Origin: Catenaria anguillulae PL171
Taxonomy: Eukaryota; Blastocladiomycota; Blastocladiomycetes; Blastocladiales; Catenariaceae
DNA: 41,384 bases
Reading direction: 5' to 3'
Assembly: GCA_002102555.1 (NCBI GenBank)
Contig: MCFL01000209.1
Span: forward strand, 1 to 41,384
Shown piece after piece: positions 1-10,826 of the stretch. Numbering within the stretch: position 1 is the first letter of the stretch; each line of letters starts with the position of its first letter. Below the pieces are notes generated by a model. It did not search any database, had not been told where the DNA came from, and saw only the letters and a list, made by a program, of their open reading frames with translations. The position numbers and the translations under genes were made by a program.

Positions 1-315
1 CACGACTATCTTCTCAATAGTTTAATCACTCCAGCCCCGAATTCGGGCCCCTCACGCGCACCGTCCGGCTGTTCCGCTGTCCTGGTTTCGAAAGCGATGG
101 TCATGTCTTTTCGCCTTGCTTCTGCCCCGATTCAGCCTATGAGCAATACGGTTGGGGCACTTGCGACTTGCGCTCTAAGCATGCGAGTTCTTTCCTCCTC
201 AACACTCGTTCGTCTTGTCCTTGACTACCAAATGAAGTCTTTTTGACTACGATCATTTCCAATCCACCTTCCTGCGCTCAAGCACCTGACAATCACCTTT
301 GAAATCGCGACCCAC

Positions 316-1582
316 TTGTTCAAATCCAACAACCACCACCAGTCATCGCACTCAAAACCCATCATGTTCCCATCTCTCACGCACCTTACTCTTGTCAATG
401 TTGAGCGTGGCGGTGATTACACCCACCCTCCCATATTTTTGCCTTGGATCCCTTACCATCACATGCCGCGCCTGACCTACTTTCACGTCCCATTCAAGCA
501 TCGAGGTATTCAACGCCGCCAGGCATGTATTTCTCGTGCCTGCACTCTCTCGTTTCACACACTCGACTCGAATCGCTGTGTCTTCCAGGCTTGACGGCCT
601 GTGCGCGAGTAAGTGCCATTGCGGTACCGACCATCCCTGCCATCCCCCTCATGCACCTCGAGGCAATGCCTGGGGCCATCAAATGCCTGAGTTCGCTCAT
701 CACAGCTCCCCGTTGGCGTCGGTCATTCTCCACACGCCAATCGAGCTTGATGTCTCCCGATCGTTCAGCTCAACCCAAACTTGACACAACTCACACTGTT
801 TTGCCGCGAATGTCACAACGCGTGGTGGACTTACTTGCTGATACGCTGCCTCGACTCACGCACTTGACCTCACGATCAACAACCACCATTACCCTAGGAA
901 GACACGGCCTGACCATCGAGGCAAGCTCGAACAAGTACCCAGTGTTGCCAAACCTCGAACACCTCTCATTCACCTTGGCCAATGGCACATTTGATTTCAC
1001 AGGGCTCGAGCTGCCAAACCTCAAGCACCTCGCCATCAACATGCAGCATCCCACACATTTCCGTCCGTGTACCCGCACCTTGAATCGCTCCGCCTCACTG
1101 GCGCCCTGTGTCCCGTGCAAGTCATTCGCTTGCTGGCCGATCTATCCGCGCATTGTCGCGTCAAGTTCTTGCCTTCACCCGTCGAACCAGACTCGGCGTG
1201 TGAGCTGTGCAGTGTGTTGCATTTGCCCATGCGATTTGCCGGCGCGCAGAATCAGCATGTGTGGCGAGCGTTACTCGACGCGGCACCGTTTGCGAAACTG
1301 GACGGGCTCATCAAGGAATCGGTGACGGTAGTATTGGATCAGTCAGGGCTGGTGGTCCAGGATGGCGATGCACAGCTGATTGCCCAAGTGTTGGCACACT
1401 TGTTGCGGGAGCAGGCGGCGGCGTCGATCAAGTGTTTTGTGACGTGCGGTTCATCGCTGAGCAGCAAGCTGCCACGGCTGAGGATGTGCAATTATGGAAT
1501 GCAGTTGTGCGAGCAATTGTGGATAAAGGGATTGCGGCCTTTTCGGCGGATGAGTTTCGGTGAATGTATGTCTGCAATGTAA
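316..1582 (+). pseudogene. LRR / F-box-like protein gene, reading frame broken
   Basis: A run of leucine-rich segments is spread over three forward frames. Recognisable pieces are FPSLTHLTLVNVE (from about 364), a block with LPNLEHLSF and LELPNLKHLAI (about 945-1045), then YPHLESLRLTG (from about 1067) and a C-terminal tail ending in FSADEFR before a stop at 1563. The Leu-x-x-Leu pattern with Pro-Asn/His-Leu spacing resembles F-box-associated LRR proteins, but I see no clear F-box. The frame changes at about 1058-1062 and about 1432-1437 have no usable splice signals; one added base at each (a T, then a G) would join the flanking reading frames. More breaks probably lie between 510 and 800. 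It is therefore either a decaying gene or a gene carrying consensus errors at the window edge. The start and end are uncertain. The first 315 bases show no gene I can support. Confidence 0.4.
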
Positions 1583-1805
1583 CGAGTCCTCAAGACCCAC
1601 GTTTATCCACTTGCCGTGCAAGCTTCCAATTCAGTTGTTCATACAATTTTGCCATTTGCGTCACTTACAGGCACGATAAACCGGGCAGTGAAACTGGCAA
1701 CGTCAAGGTGCCAACATGAGCACATGAAACAACAACATCGAAAAAAAGAGAAGAATCCTTTCATCATCAACACTAAACGAATCATGCGAGGCGATTTTTC
1801 GCAAA

Positions 1806-4600
1806 CTAAAACCTACTCATTGTCATCAACCGCGCAGAAACCAGTCTGACAGCAGCGTCCTCACTCGGTGCTGTTGCTGGAACCTCCTCCCCAAACGCTT
1901 GCATCGAGGAATACCACAGGCCCGATCCAAAATCAAACGTGATCAACGAGTCCAAGTCAACTGCGAACCGGCAGCTGTGCGACTGTTGAAGAGCCAACTT
2001 GACATCCGTCATGGGTTCTTCGATCCAAAGTGACATCAAATTTTTGTGGGTCCGCATAAGCTCGTGCTCCGCAGGCGCCAGCATGCCAAGAAGGGGTTGT
2101 CGCCGACGTGGCTGTAGCTGGAAAAGATGAGTCAGATCGTACGTTGTCGGGCGTCGTGAGCGAGTGTGAGCCAGTGGTGGGTGGCGGTGCAGGTGTGGAT
2201 GAGCTGGTCGATTCGGGAGGCGTGGACGAAGACGTGCCAGCTGTTGTTGTGGTACCGTTTGCAGTGGAATGTGCACTCGGTTGCAGGACAGATGCAAATG
2301 AATCGGCAATTTGCCTGGCGAGCGAAAGCGTGAGCCCGTTGAAGAAGTAGCGGCCGGGCGGAGAGCGGGTTGTACGGCCAGCGAGATCCTCCAAGTTACC
2401 GGATTGGTGACGCGGGACAACGATTTCGTACGCGCTTTTCTGGATTTGCGAAAAGTTGTCGGTCGGGCGTGTCGCTGTCCGGATGAGAGAGTGTTGGTTT
2501 ACGACGGGGTAATCGTTGGTGGACGCCAGGTTCGAGTCCAGGATCTGGTACAGATCTGGCCGCTTGCTCTTCCAATACAAAACGTCAGAGCAAAACACAA
2601 GCGTCAAAAACTTGTAGTTTCGGCGGTTCATGAGGAGCATGAGGCGTGCCGAACGGAACACGGCAGCAAAGTACTCGTCGAAGCGACCCGAGCGGTAAAT
2701 GGTAAATGCGCAGCGAACGCAAGGGGAGTACACTCGTCCAAAAGGTGAAGCAGGTAATGCAAGTCGGGTCGCTTGAGAACATCGGCTGGCGCCTTGTTCA
2801 CCAAAGCCAAGATGTCCTCCCGCACGATACACCATGCACGCGCAACACATGCAATGACAAGGTCAATCGCATAGCTTGAGGGACTCTGCGGAAGCTTCAT
2901 ACCCCTTGCAGCCAAGTATATTTTTGGACAGATACGGGCAATGGAACTTGAAAAGAGTCGACCGCAGGTTGAGTGACAGATGCAGTGGACCAAGAATGGG
3001 AATCAGGCCGGCGATTACTTCGGGCAAAAACAGGTGCCCAGCAGATGCGCCCTTTGCCAATTTGAAGCGAGCGAGCATGTTAACAGCGCGACGCATCTGC
3101 TGCTGGCCTGGGAAGTCGGCGGGAAGGAAAGAATGGTTCTTGGAAAGGTATTCAGCGAGGAGCGAGTAGTCCAAAAGCTTGTCCTTGATGGCCTCGGCAT
3201 AGTGGTGGTACGTCTTGAGGTCGCCTTGCTGAAAACCAGCAATGATGCTGCGACTGAATGCACCTGTGCCATTTTCGCGTTTGTTGCGCTGCTCCATAAT
3301 GGACTCGGAGTACGAATGCGTCATAGCGTCGCGAGCTTGAACACCAATAATGTCGACAACCGATCCCATGGTTGGCGTCCAAGAATGACAAGGAAAATGC
3401 CGGCGACCCGGCCACATCGGTAGACGTAGCAGACGACATGAAATCGATGAGCGAGTCAACGTCAAGCACGCTTCGAATGTCGGGAATGTTGGGTTGAATG
3501 CGGGCAGGTGGGCAGTCGATGCGGATCAGAACCAAGGTACTAGCAAAGAACAATGACGGCGGATAAGTCAGATGGTCGTAAAGGCATGAAGTCGATGTAG
3601 GAAATAGGACGAACCGGCAGTGGACCACTTGCGCATTCGAGGTCATGTCGGCCATGCGCTTTGCATGACTGTTGTGATAATCGTCGATATTTATCGCGAT
3701 GGAGTACCTGAGGATGGTGTTCTGAAGCCACTCATGAATGACACCATGGTATTCGGACTCGAATTCGGTAACCGCCAATAACAACTCTTGGACAAAGTCA
3801 AGCCCAATCGGCCAAGTGTGTCGAGTGCGTATGTGCTCAGGCACGCGAACCAGCAAACGCGCGATGGCGTGCTTGGCAAATTTCCCTTGGCGGGTGGCCA
3901 AGCCGTAGATAACCTGCGCGGCGACAATTGCGTGCAACTCTGCGTTCTGGCCCTTTGGTTTAGGTTAGCCGTGGACGCGATAGGGCAGTTGCATGTACCA
4001 GCATCGTTTCTTGTGCATGGAACGGCGGAGGATAAAGACGTCAATGTAGCCTGCTTCCACACCATTCGCCACATGGTCCCGAGCGCATTGGTAGTAACAT
4101 CGCTAAGGAGGGAACAAGCGCCAGAAATACCTGCATCCCGACCTGCCTGTACTCGAAAAACTTGAACGGCGGCAGCCTTCAAAGGTTTCGTGGCCGGGCG
4201 CGATGGATTTGTCTGAGGTAGATCATCCACACTAGCGGAGAAGGTCGGTGCCATGGCGGGAAGCGACGATGGGCGGAGCATCATCTGCGCCAAAGCCTCA
4301 AAGGCACCAAGCGACTTGCCAGCCCGATATACTATCGCTGAAGCCGCGCCAGGGTCTTGAGATGCTTTCGTGCAATCATGTTGGCTGTTTCGGCACGTAG
4401 AATGGTGACCAGGGATCTGGTTAGGCGAGAAGCGAGAAAAAGGTACTTGGAGTTTTGCTCCAGGGCGAGTGTCGCGATTCGATGCTTGAACTACAACGAT
4501 ACCGCCGATGCATAAGGTTGCCAAGCGACGGAGGATATCATAATAGGTAAGTACCTTCTTCTGGCCACAGTCAGAGAACGAGGGCACACTCATGGCGTTG
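1806..4600 (-). pseudogene. Decayed gene of an uncharacterised multicopy protein family
   Basis: Read on the minus strand, fragments in successive frames form one protein. They are CARDHVANGVEAGYIDVFILR (about 4100-4030), VIYGLATRQGKF then SIAINIDDYHNSHAKRM (about 3915-3650), YHHYAEAIKDKLLDYSLLAEYL (about 3210-3150), LIPILGPLHLSLNLRSTLFKF (about 3000-2945), then LHYLLHLLDECTPLAF and YRSGRFDEYFAAVFRSARL (about 2760-2640). From memory the order, above all the IDDYHN motif and the 'LGPLHLSLN ... YRSG.FdeY' block, resembles a large uncharacterised, possibly transposon-associated family seen in Rhizophagus and some invertebrates (DUF6589-like). Lesions are an in-frame TAA at 3967-3969 and frame breaks near 3390, 2921-2925, 2700 and 2100. 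A tail rich in Ser/Thr/Pro leads to a stop at 1806. The true 5' end is unclear; an open stretch continues upstream to about 4600. Confidence 0.45.
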
Positions 4601-4737
4601 GGATCGGCGGAGCGTGTCGTCGAATCGGCGGCTCGGCGATCGCTTGCGCCACACACCTTACGAACCATCCAACCGGCAATTCGTTTGACGCACAGAAGCC
4701 AGATCCCTCTCACAGCACCATACCTGGATCTATCAAA

Positions 4738-5169
4738 ATGGTTTGTACTATGAATTCGTCTCATGCAGCACACAGACCCCCTTTAATCGACGAAATGTCA
4801 ATGTCCGAACCCAACGCCCGAATTCGCAATTGTCGGCCCAATCGCCCGCCGCCCGCCCCCCTGTCAGCAACTTTGGATACCAGCGGCCTGTCTTCCACCA
4901 TGACGAACAGGATAACGCAATAAGTCATTGGCTTCGGGCCACTCGGTGTATTCGTTTTGGGTGTTGGGAGGATGGATGTTGGCGTTCGCTTTGGGATTCA
5001 ACAGGCAGGGCTGTCCTGCCGTCCGTGCGACCCAACATGACACTGCACCACCTTGCAACAGCATTGGGCCGACACTTGCGAATCCAACTTCAAAATCACA
5101 TCCAGCGATTCATCCCGTCCTAATCCCCATCCTCTTACGCTGTCGCTGACGTTTGCGTACCTGCTATAG
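4738..5169 (+). other. Candidate one-codon first exon, first intron and 5' region of RPL35
   Basis: No protein-coding sequence is supported here apart from a possible single ATG codon. ATG at 4738 is followed directly by GTTTGT, a donor form close to those used in the STYX-like (GTTTGT) and DDHD (GTTTGC) genes. The stretch ends in CTATAG just before RPL35 exon 2. Single-codon first exons with long introns are common in fungal ribosomal protein genes. If the ATG at 4972 is used instead, 4738-4971 would be promoter. Confidence 0.4.
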
Positions 5170-5618
5170 ACCAAGGTCAAGACTTTCGAACTCCGCACCA
5201 AGTCGAAGGCTGAGCTTTCCAAGCAGCTCGACGACCTCCGTCGTGAGCTTCTTTCGCTCCGCATCAAGCAGCAATCTGGCCAGTCCAACCAGAAGCCGCT
5301 CGAGATGTATGCTTTCATGACTGCACCTAGAACCTCTGACACTGTGACAAATCATTCTGACTCGGTTTTGTTGGGTTGTTTCATAGCCGCAACGTCCGTC
5401 GCTCGATCGCTCGCGTTCTCACCGTCATCAACCAGCAGACCAAGGCTGATGTGCTCAAGGAGTACGCTGGCAAGAAGTACATCCCCATTGACCTCCGCGC
5501 CAAGAAGACTCGTGCCATCCGTCGTGCCCTCACCCCCGCTGAGCGCAAGATCAAGACGACCCGTGCCCTCAAGAAGGCCAAGCACTTCCCCCAGCGCCAA
5601 TTCGCCGTCCTTGCGTAA
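5170..5618 (+). CDS. RPL35: 60S ribosomal protein L35 (uL29)
   Basis: This component of the large cytosolic ribosomal subunit binds near the peptide exit tunnel. The sequence reads TKVKTFELRTKSKAEL, QLDDLRRELLSLR, then RRSIARVLTVINQQTKADVL and DLRAKKTRAIRRALT, ending QFAVLA with a TAA at 5616-5618. An intron at 5307-5386 (GTATGC...TAG) joins GAGAT to C-CGC, giving IRNVRRS at the conserved site. The listed exons encode 122 residues; with a one-codon first exon the protein is 123 aa, the usual eukaryotic length. Exon 2 starts at 5170 after CTATAG in phase 0, so the initiator ATG lies in a separate upstream exon. The best candidates are ATG at 4738 followed by GTTTGT (intron about 429 nt) or ATG-GAT at 4972 followed by GTTGGC. 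I cannot choose between them. Confidence 0.95.
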
Positions 5619-5917
5619 AAGCCTTTAGGATGTGTATTTTTTTGCCGGATCAATGCATGGTTGACTGCTCCTGCTGATTACGCGTTTGTGTTGCTTGGTG
5701 TGCGGTCATGTTTGATTTCCGCGTGGTTAATGTGCCCTACTTCGTTCCGCCATTGCTTTGCAGCTGAATTGATGTGAAATGTCACTGGAAAGAAAGCGCC
5801 ATATTCACTTTCCCGCCTCTGCTCTGTTCCAAACTGGGGAAGCCTGTTCGCAGCTCCTCAACGCGAACGCAGCCTCAAAATGCGGGACATAAAAAACTCA
5901 ACTCAAGGCACGCCGTC

Positions 5918-7621
5918 ATGGAATTGATGAATCTTGGACTCGTGGCAATCCTGCACAAGGACCCGCTTCTTCCGATTGCGACGGTGGACTTGCTTTTGGT
6001 CAATGGAGATGATCCACCAACGGGCAGCACGACTTCGACAGTTCTCACGTCCGTGTCAGTCCAGTCACCTATGGATCCAATCACAACAGTGCTGTTGGGT
6101 CACCACAATCCCCCCATCACCCGCCTTCTGCTTCCACCCACTTATGTTCCATACTTTTCCACCAACTTGACGGTTCTGTCACTTGCCGACAACCGGCTCG
6201 AGTGCCTACCAGCAACATTATGGAGTCTTGCCAATCTACGGGAGCTCAACCTCAATCACAATGCTCTCGCCCATCTGTCGCCCTTTATAGGTCGAGTAGA
6301 AAACCTCATGGAGCTTCATGCTTCACACAACCAACTGAAATCCCTTCCAGCGTCACTTCCCAAATCCATCGAGGTGCTTGACGTGTCACACAACCAGTTC
6401 CAATCGGCACCGGCAGTCCTCACCAAGCTGAGATGGCTCCGGCGATTGTGGATCAGTGACAACCCAATGTCGCTGGGCACGGCCACTGCAGCTTCGTCGA
6501 CAGCTATGGCCGGCATCGCACCGAATTTCCCACCTCCCGCGTTTGGAACACCAACGCTTTCTAACTCGATTCGCTCACACATTCACCCGCTCTCGCTGCG
6601 CGATCTCGCCTTGCAAGCGGTCGCTCTTGAGCTTCGCAACAGCGGTTTGCACACGTACTGCCGCCATCACCCAAACCATGAGGCCAAAGAGAAAGACGTC
6701 GGAACGCGACATTTCGCAAAGTGCATTGCTCGCGACTTGCGGTTGCTCGGCACGCCAGCAGAATCGATCGATCTGTGGCTGTCCGGCATGATCACTTCCG
6801 CTAGCGACGGGCTATTGCCCAATCCAGTGGACCCAGGTGCCGTGTCGTGGGAACAGGCAATGACACTGGCGGATGGCGAGTTGGGCGCCTACGATCCCTA
6901 CGCGCATCAGCTAAACGGCGCATCGGTGGCGGCCAACATTGGGCAAGTGCCTGCGACGGCCGTGGATGCCGAGTTTGGCGCTATGGTTTGGTCAAAGATC
7001 AAGCTGGGCGCAAGGCAAGCCTTGATGCGAGAGTGGGAGGCGGTGGCGAGTCGGCGCCCACTGGCGTCGTCAAGTGCAGAGCCCAGTGTCGTGCATGAGC
7101 AGGAGGTTCCACCCGGAATCGACCCAAACCCACCACCAGTTGTCCGAGTCGGCCATTCTCAGCGCAGCAACCCGATTTCAAGATTGACCATCGACACGAC
7201 TAAAAGCCAAACATCACAACGTCAAGTCCACAGCTGTCCCGTGTCTCCCGGCATCCGCGAATGGAGCTCGAGTCTGCCACTTGCGACTCCAAAGTCCTCC
7301 TCACCAACACGTTCCGACTCACCTGGCACACCCTCGTACCCAAGCCCGCCGTCGGCGTACGCTTCGTATTGCATATCCCAAGTGATTCCATCCGACTTGC
7401 TCTTGTCCCTCGTTGTGCCGTCGGCCACGTGCGACGTGTGTGGGAATGGGATTCATCGCATGCTGGATCGCGCGGGCGGTGTGCCCGAAGAGCTCCGGTT
7501 TACGTCGATACAAAATGTAGCTGATGGGAATCTCGTCCCAGTGTCGTGGACTGTGTGTGGAATCAAGTGTTGGCAAGTGATTCAGGGGCAGGCGGTCAAG
7601 AGGATTCGACTTGGGCGATGA
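5918..7621 (+). CDS. Leucine-rich repeat protein with C-terminal Cys-pair module
   Basis: This intronless gene encodes 567 aa from the ATG at 5918, which has a good context (gtcATGG); the open frame extends further upstream but without an ATG. Residues about 83-180 carry four to five typical LRRs (LTVLSLADNRLECLP, LRELNLNHNALAHL, LMELHASHNQLKSLP, IEVLDVSHNQFQSAP). The middle (about 200-480) is Ser/Pro-rich and probably disordered. The last 80 residues hold CDVCG and, about 45 residues later, CGIKC. These two Cys pairs could bind a metal, as in several fungal LRR proteins with a Cys-rich end. LRRs of this type are protein-interaction surfaces; the partner is unknown. The stop is TGA at 7619-7621. 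It follows RPL35 on the same strand by 300 bases. Confidence 0.75.
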   Translation: MELMNLGLVAILHKDPLLPIATVDLLLVNGDDPPTGSTTSTVLTSVSVQSPMDPITTVLLGHHNPPITRLLLPPTYVPYFSTNLTVLSLADNRLECLPATLWSLANLRELNLNHNALAHLSPFIGRVENLMELHASHNQLKSLPASLPKSIEVLDVSHNQFQSAPAVLTKLRWLRRLWISDNPMSLGTATAASSTAMAGIAPNFPPPAFGTPTLSNSIRSHIHPLSLRDLALQAVALELRNSGLHTYCRHHPNHEAKEKDVGTRHFAKCIARDLRLLGTPAESIDLWLSGMITSASDGLLPNPVDPGAVSWEQAMTLADGELGAYDPYAHQLNGASVAANIGQVPATAVDAEFGAMVWSKIKLGARQALMREWEAVASRRPLASSSAEPSVVHEQEVPPGIDPNPPPVVRVGHSQRSNPISRLTIDTTKSQTSQRQVHSCPVSPGIREWSSSLPLATPKSSSPTRSDSPGTPSYPSPPSAYASYCISQVIPSDLLLSLVVPSATCDVCGNGIHRMLDRAGGVPEELRFTSIQNVADGNLVPVSWTVCGIKCWQVIQGQAVKRIRLGR

Positions 7622-7911
7622 ATGATCGCGTTGATGGGATTTTTGTCGAGGCGTAACAAAACCATCATGTACATAATTTGCTTGATTAACTTCTCGGCAC
7701 CGATGCAAGGAGGTGTCAAGAGTCACTACCGGTGATGAATGATCAAACGGGCTCCATCAGTATCAGACGTGGCGATGCCCCTGATGATTGATGATCCAGC
7801 TGCAGCAGCAAGCCGCGTGACGTGATGGGAACGTACAGACACATAAAGCGAGTGCTCAACCCCATAAGAAAAGACTCTGCACGCATCGCTTCCCAGCAAA
7901 ATAACGAAACC

Positions 7912-10474
7912 ATGACCCTCTTTTCCGCCAGCACTCGCCAACACCTGCTCGCTGCCGCGGCCGCTCAATCGCGAGCTCCATGCCGCCGCTACCTTGCAAC
8001 CGAGTCATCTTCTATCACGGAGGCGGCCCTGACCCGCTTTGCCCAATCGACCGCGTTTCCCGACTATCCAAGGCTCGCTGCCCGGCTGTCCCTTGCTCGC
8101 GCCGCCACCAACAATCGCCCGCTCACGCTCACCGACAAGATTCTGTATTCCCATCTTGCCGACCCACATGCCGCTCGTGCCGTTGCGCGTGGCCAGTCGT
8201 CACTCATGCTGCACCCAGATCGAGTGTCGATGCAAGATGCGTCGGCGCAGACGGCCGTGTTGCAATTCATGCTTGCCAATCTGCCCCAGTCCAAGGTGCC
8301 CGTATCGATTGTGTGTGATCATCTGGTCGTGGGCGACACAAGCGCACCGGCAGATCAACGCGATGGTAGCGGAGCAAGGTCGGTTGCTGGCGCCAATTTG
8401 AAGCAGTCATGGGCAGACAATGTGGATGTGTACGAGTTTCTGAGCTCGGCGAGTCGCAGGTTTGGGTTCGACTATTGGGCACCGGGAAACGGGATCATTC
8501 ATCAGCTCGTGCTTGAAAACTATGCGGCACCCGGGTTATTAATGCTGGGCACGGATTCTCACACTCCAAATGCCGGTGGATTGGGTGCCATGGCGATTGG
8601 CGTGGGCGGGGCCGATGCGCTCGATGCCATGTGCGGCGTGCCCTGGGAACTCACCGCACCCAAGGTCACGGGCGTGAGATTGACAGGCAAGTTGCCCGAG
8701 CACGGGTGGACGGCCCCCAAGGATGTTGCTTTGTGGTTGCTGGGCAAGTTAGGTGTGCGTGGAGGGACAGGACATGTGTTGGTACGCTCAGAATCCAACT
8801 ACCATTCGAGGCACCAAGAACTGTACTCACGCTTCATTCACCTCACGCATGCAGGAATACTTTGGTGATGGCGTCGATTCACTCAGTGCCACGGCGTGCG
8901 CAACAATCGCCAACATGGGCGCAGAAATGGGTGCCACCACAACCGTGTTTCCCGTCACCTCGTCGACCCTCGCATACCTCTCGGCCACGTACCGCTCACA
9001 CCTCATTTCGCCCATCCAATCCCACCTCTCAACCCTTCTTTCGGCGGATCGCGAGGTCCACGCCAATCCTGGCTCCCACTACGACCGTGTGATTGAACTC
9101 GACTTGTCCACCCTCGAGCCGCACGTCAACGGCCCCATGACCCCGGACCGTGCTATTCCGCTCTCGCAACTCGCCAACACTGCCCGGTCCGAATCGTGGC
9201 CGCTCACCGTCTCTGCTTCCCTCATTGGTTCGTGCACAAACTCGTCGTACGAAGACTTGGCCACTGCCTCGTCAATTCTCACACACGCGCGCACCACCGG
9301 CGTCAGCACGCAAGTCAACCAGCTGGTCGTCTCCCCGGGAAGCGATCAAGTCCGCGCAACGGTTGCGCGCGACGGGATTCTAGCCGAATTGGCCAACTCG
9401 GGCGCGACCGTGCTGGCCAATGCGTGCGGCCCATGCATTGGCCAGTGGAAGCGCACGGATCACAACGAGGTGGTCAAGCCAAAGACCAAGAATGTGATTG
9501 TGAGCTCATTTAATCGCAACTTTGCCGGGCGGAACGACGGCAACCCAAACACGTTGCATTTCCTTGCGTCGCCGCAGGTGGTGGCTGCGTTAGCGGTTGC
9601 CGGCAGGTTGGACTTCAATCCCATCACAGACACGCTACCTGTGGGAACGGGCGCGGGTCGAATGCAATTGCAGCCGCCAACAAGTGTTCCAACGCTGCCG
9701 CCCAAGGGATTCGCGGTCCCGGACGTGCACGCTATCCGTGGGCAGCCCGATGCGCGCGTTGACGTTGTGATTCCTCCAACGAGCACGCGGCTCGCGCCAC
9801 TCCCCCGGTGGCCCGCGTGGCCAGGGACAGAGCTTGGCGGGGAGGTGCTGTTGCGTGTACGCGGCAAGTGCACCACAGATGACATTTCCGCGGCGGGCCC
9901 ATGGCTCAAGTACAAAGGGCATTTGCCGGCGATTTCGAGGAATACGCTCATGACGGCGGTGAATGACGAGACGGGTGTCCGCGGCAAGGTGACGTCGGGT
10001 GCGTCGATTCCCGATGCGGCGCACAAATTGGCAGGCGAGGGTCGGCCCTGGGTCGTGGTGGGCGATTACAATTATGGTGAGGGGTCGGCGCGGGAACATG
10101 CTGCGATGCAGGTCAGGTATCTGGGATGTCCTGTGGTGATTGCGAGGTCGTTTGCGAGGATCCATGAGACCAACCTCAAGAAGCAGGGTGTTGTTCCGTT
10201 GACGCTGGTGAATGCGGAAGAGGACCACGTCAAGTTCTGTGCTGGGATGCGGGTGGAGACGGTTGGGTTGGTGGACGTGATGCAGGAAGCGGCGGCGTTG
10301 GAGGGAGAAGCAGATCAAGGCGACGTGGTGAGTCCGCTGGGCATTCGGCTGCGGGTGGTGGATGGGAACACGGGCAAGGAAGTGGCGGTCGTGCAGGCGA
10401 GGCATTCCCTGTCGAGAAATCAGTGGGCATGGATTCGGGCAGGAGGGGCGCTGAATGCGTTGACAGCGGCGTGA
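7912..10474 (+). CDS. ACO2: Mitochondrial aconitase, Aco2 type
   Basis: This hydratase interconverts citrate and isocitrate. Yeast Aco2 is mainly linked to the homocitrate to homoaconitate step of lysine synthesis. Exons are 7912-8781 and 8855-10474. The 73-nt intron (GTACGC...GCAG) joins GTGHVL to EYFGDG as in the family. The N-terminus is rich in Arg, Ala and Ser with no acids for about 30 residues, a mitochondrial presequence. Cluster ligands are visible: Cys417 in GSCTNSS and Cys481/Cys484 in CGPCIGQW. Stretches such as MLGTDSHTPNAGGLGAMAIGV, GKCTTDDISAAGPWLKYKG and HNYGEGSAREHAA (here DYNYGEG...) match yeast Aco2 better than Aco1. It is 829 aa as listed. A 51-nt in-frame segment at 8366-8416 may be a second intron, giving 812 aa. 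The stop is TGA. Confidence 0.93.
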
Positions 10475-10826
10475 ATTATTTTGGACGATATGTATGTACA
10501 GTATTACAAAACTCCACCACATAGTATGGCACCTTTTACAATGTAAATATGTCAGAACTTGGAAGAACTTGAAGTGTCGTAGTGTCGTCCAGTCCATCGA
10601 TATCGTGCCGTACTGTGACTCACTCGTTGTTGCCAGTTGGTGTGATCATTCTTCTGCCCTCATTGGCAGGCCACACCAATTGAGAAAATTCATTCGTACG
10701 AGCAATTAAGCTAAGTGTACGTACGCACGCTGAGCAGCAGTTGCCAGGATGATTCCATGATAGATTTCAATTGCAGCACTCGACGCAAACTCGGAACCAC
10801 GCTCCGCCATCACCAAGCCAAGCAGT
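10475..10826. other. Intergenic region, ACO2 3' end and LIG1 promoter
   Basis: These 352 bases separate two genes on the same strand. The first third is AT-rich with TGTATGTA-like repeats, as in a fungal 3' end; the rest should hold the LIG1 promoter. I see no RNA gene and no clear MCB element (ACGCGT). Confidence 0.5.

Noticed and set aside
2528-2539. GGTTCGAGTCC, identical to a tRNA B-box.
   Set aside because: It lies within minus-strand coding sequence of the decayed gene, and no cloverleaf or A-box with proper spacing is seen.
2692-2709. A 7-base tandem duplication (atttacc on the minus strand) as the cause of the frame break in the decayed gene.
   Set aside because: Removing one copy does not bring the two conserved frames together, so the break has another cause.
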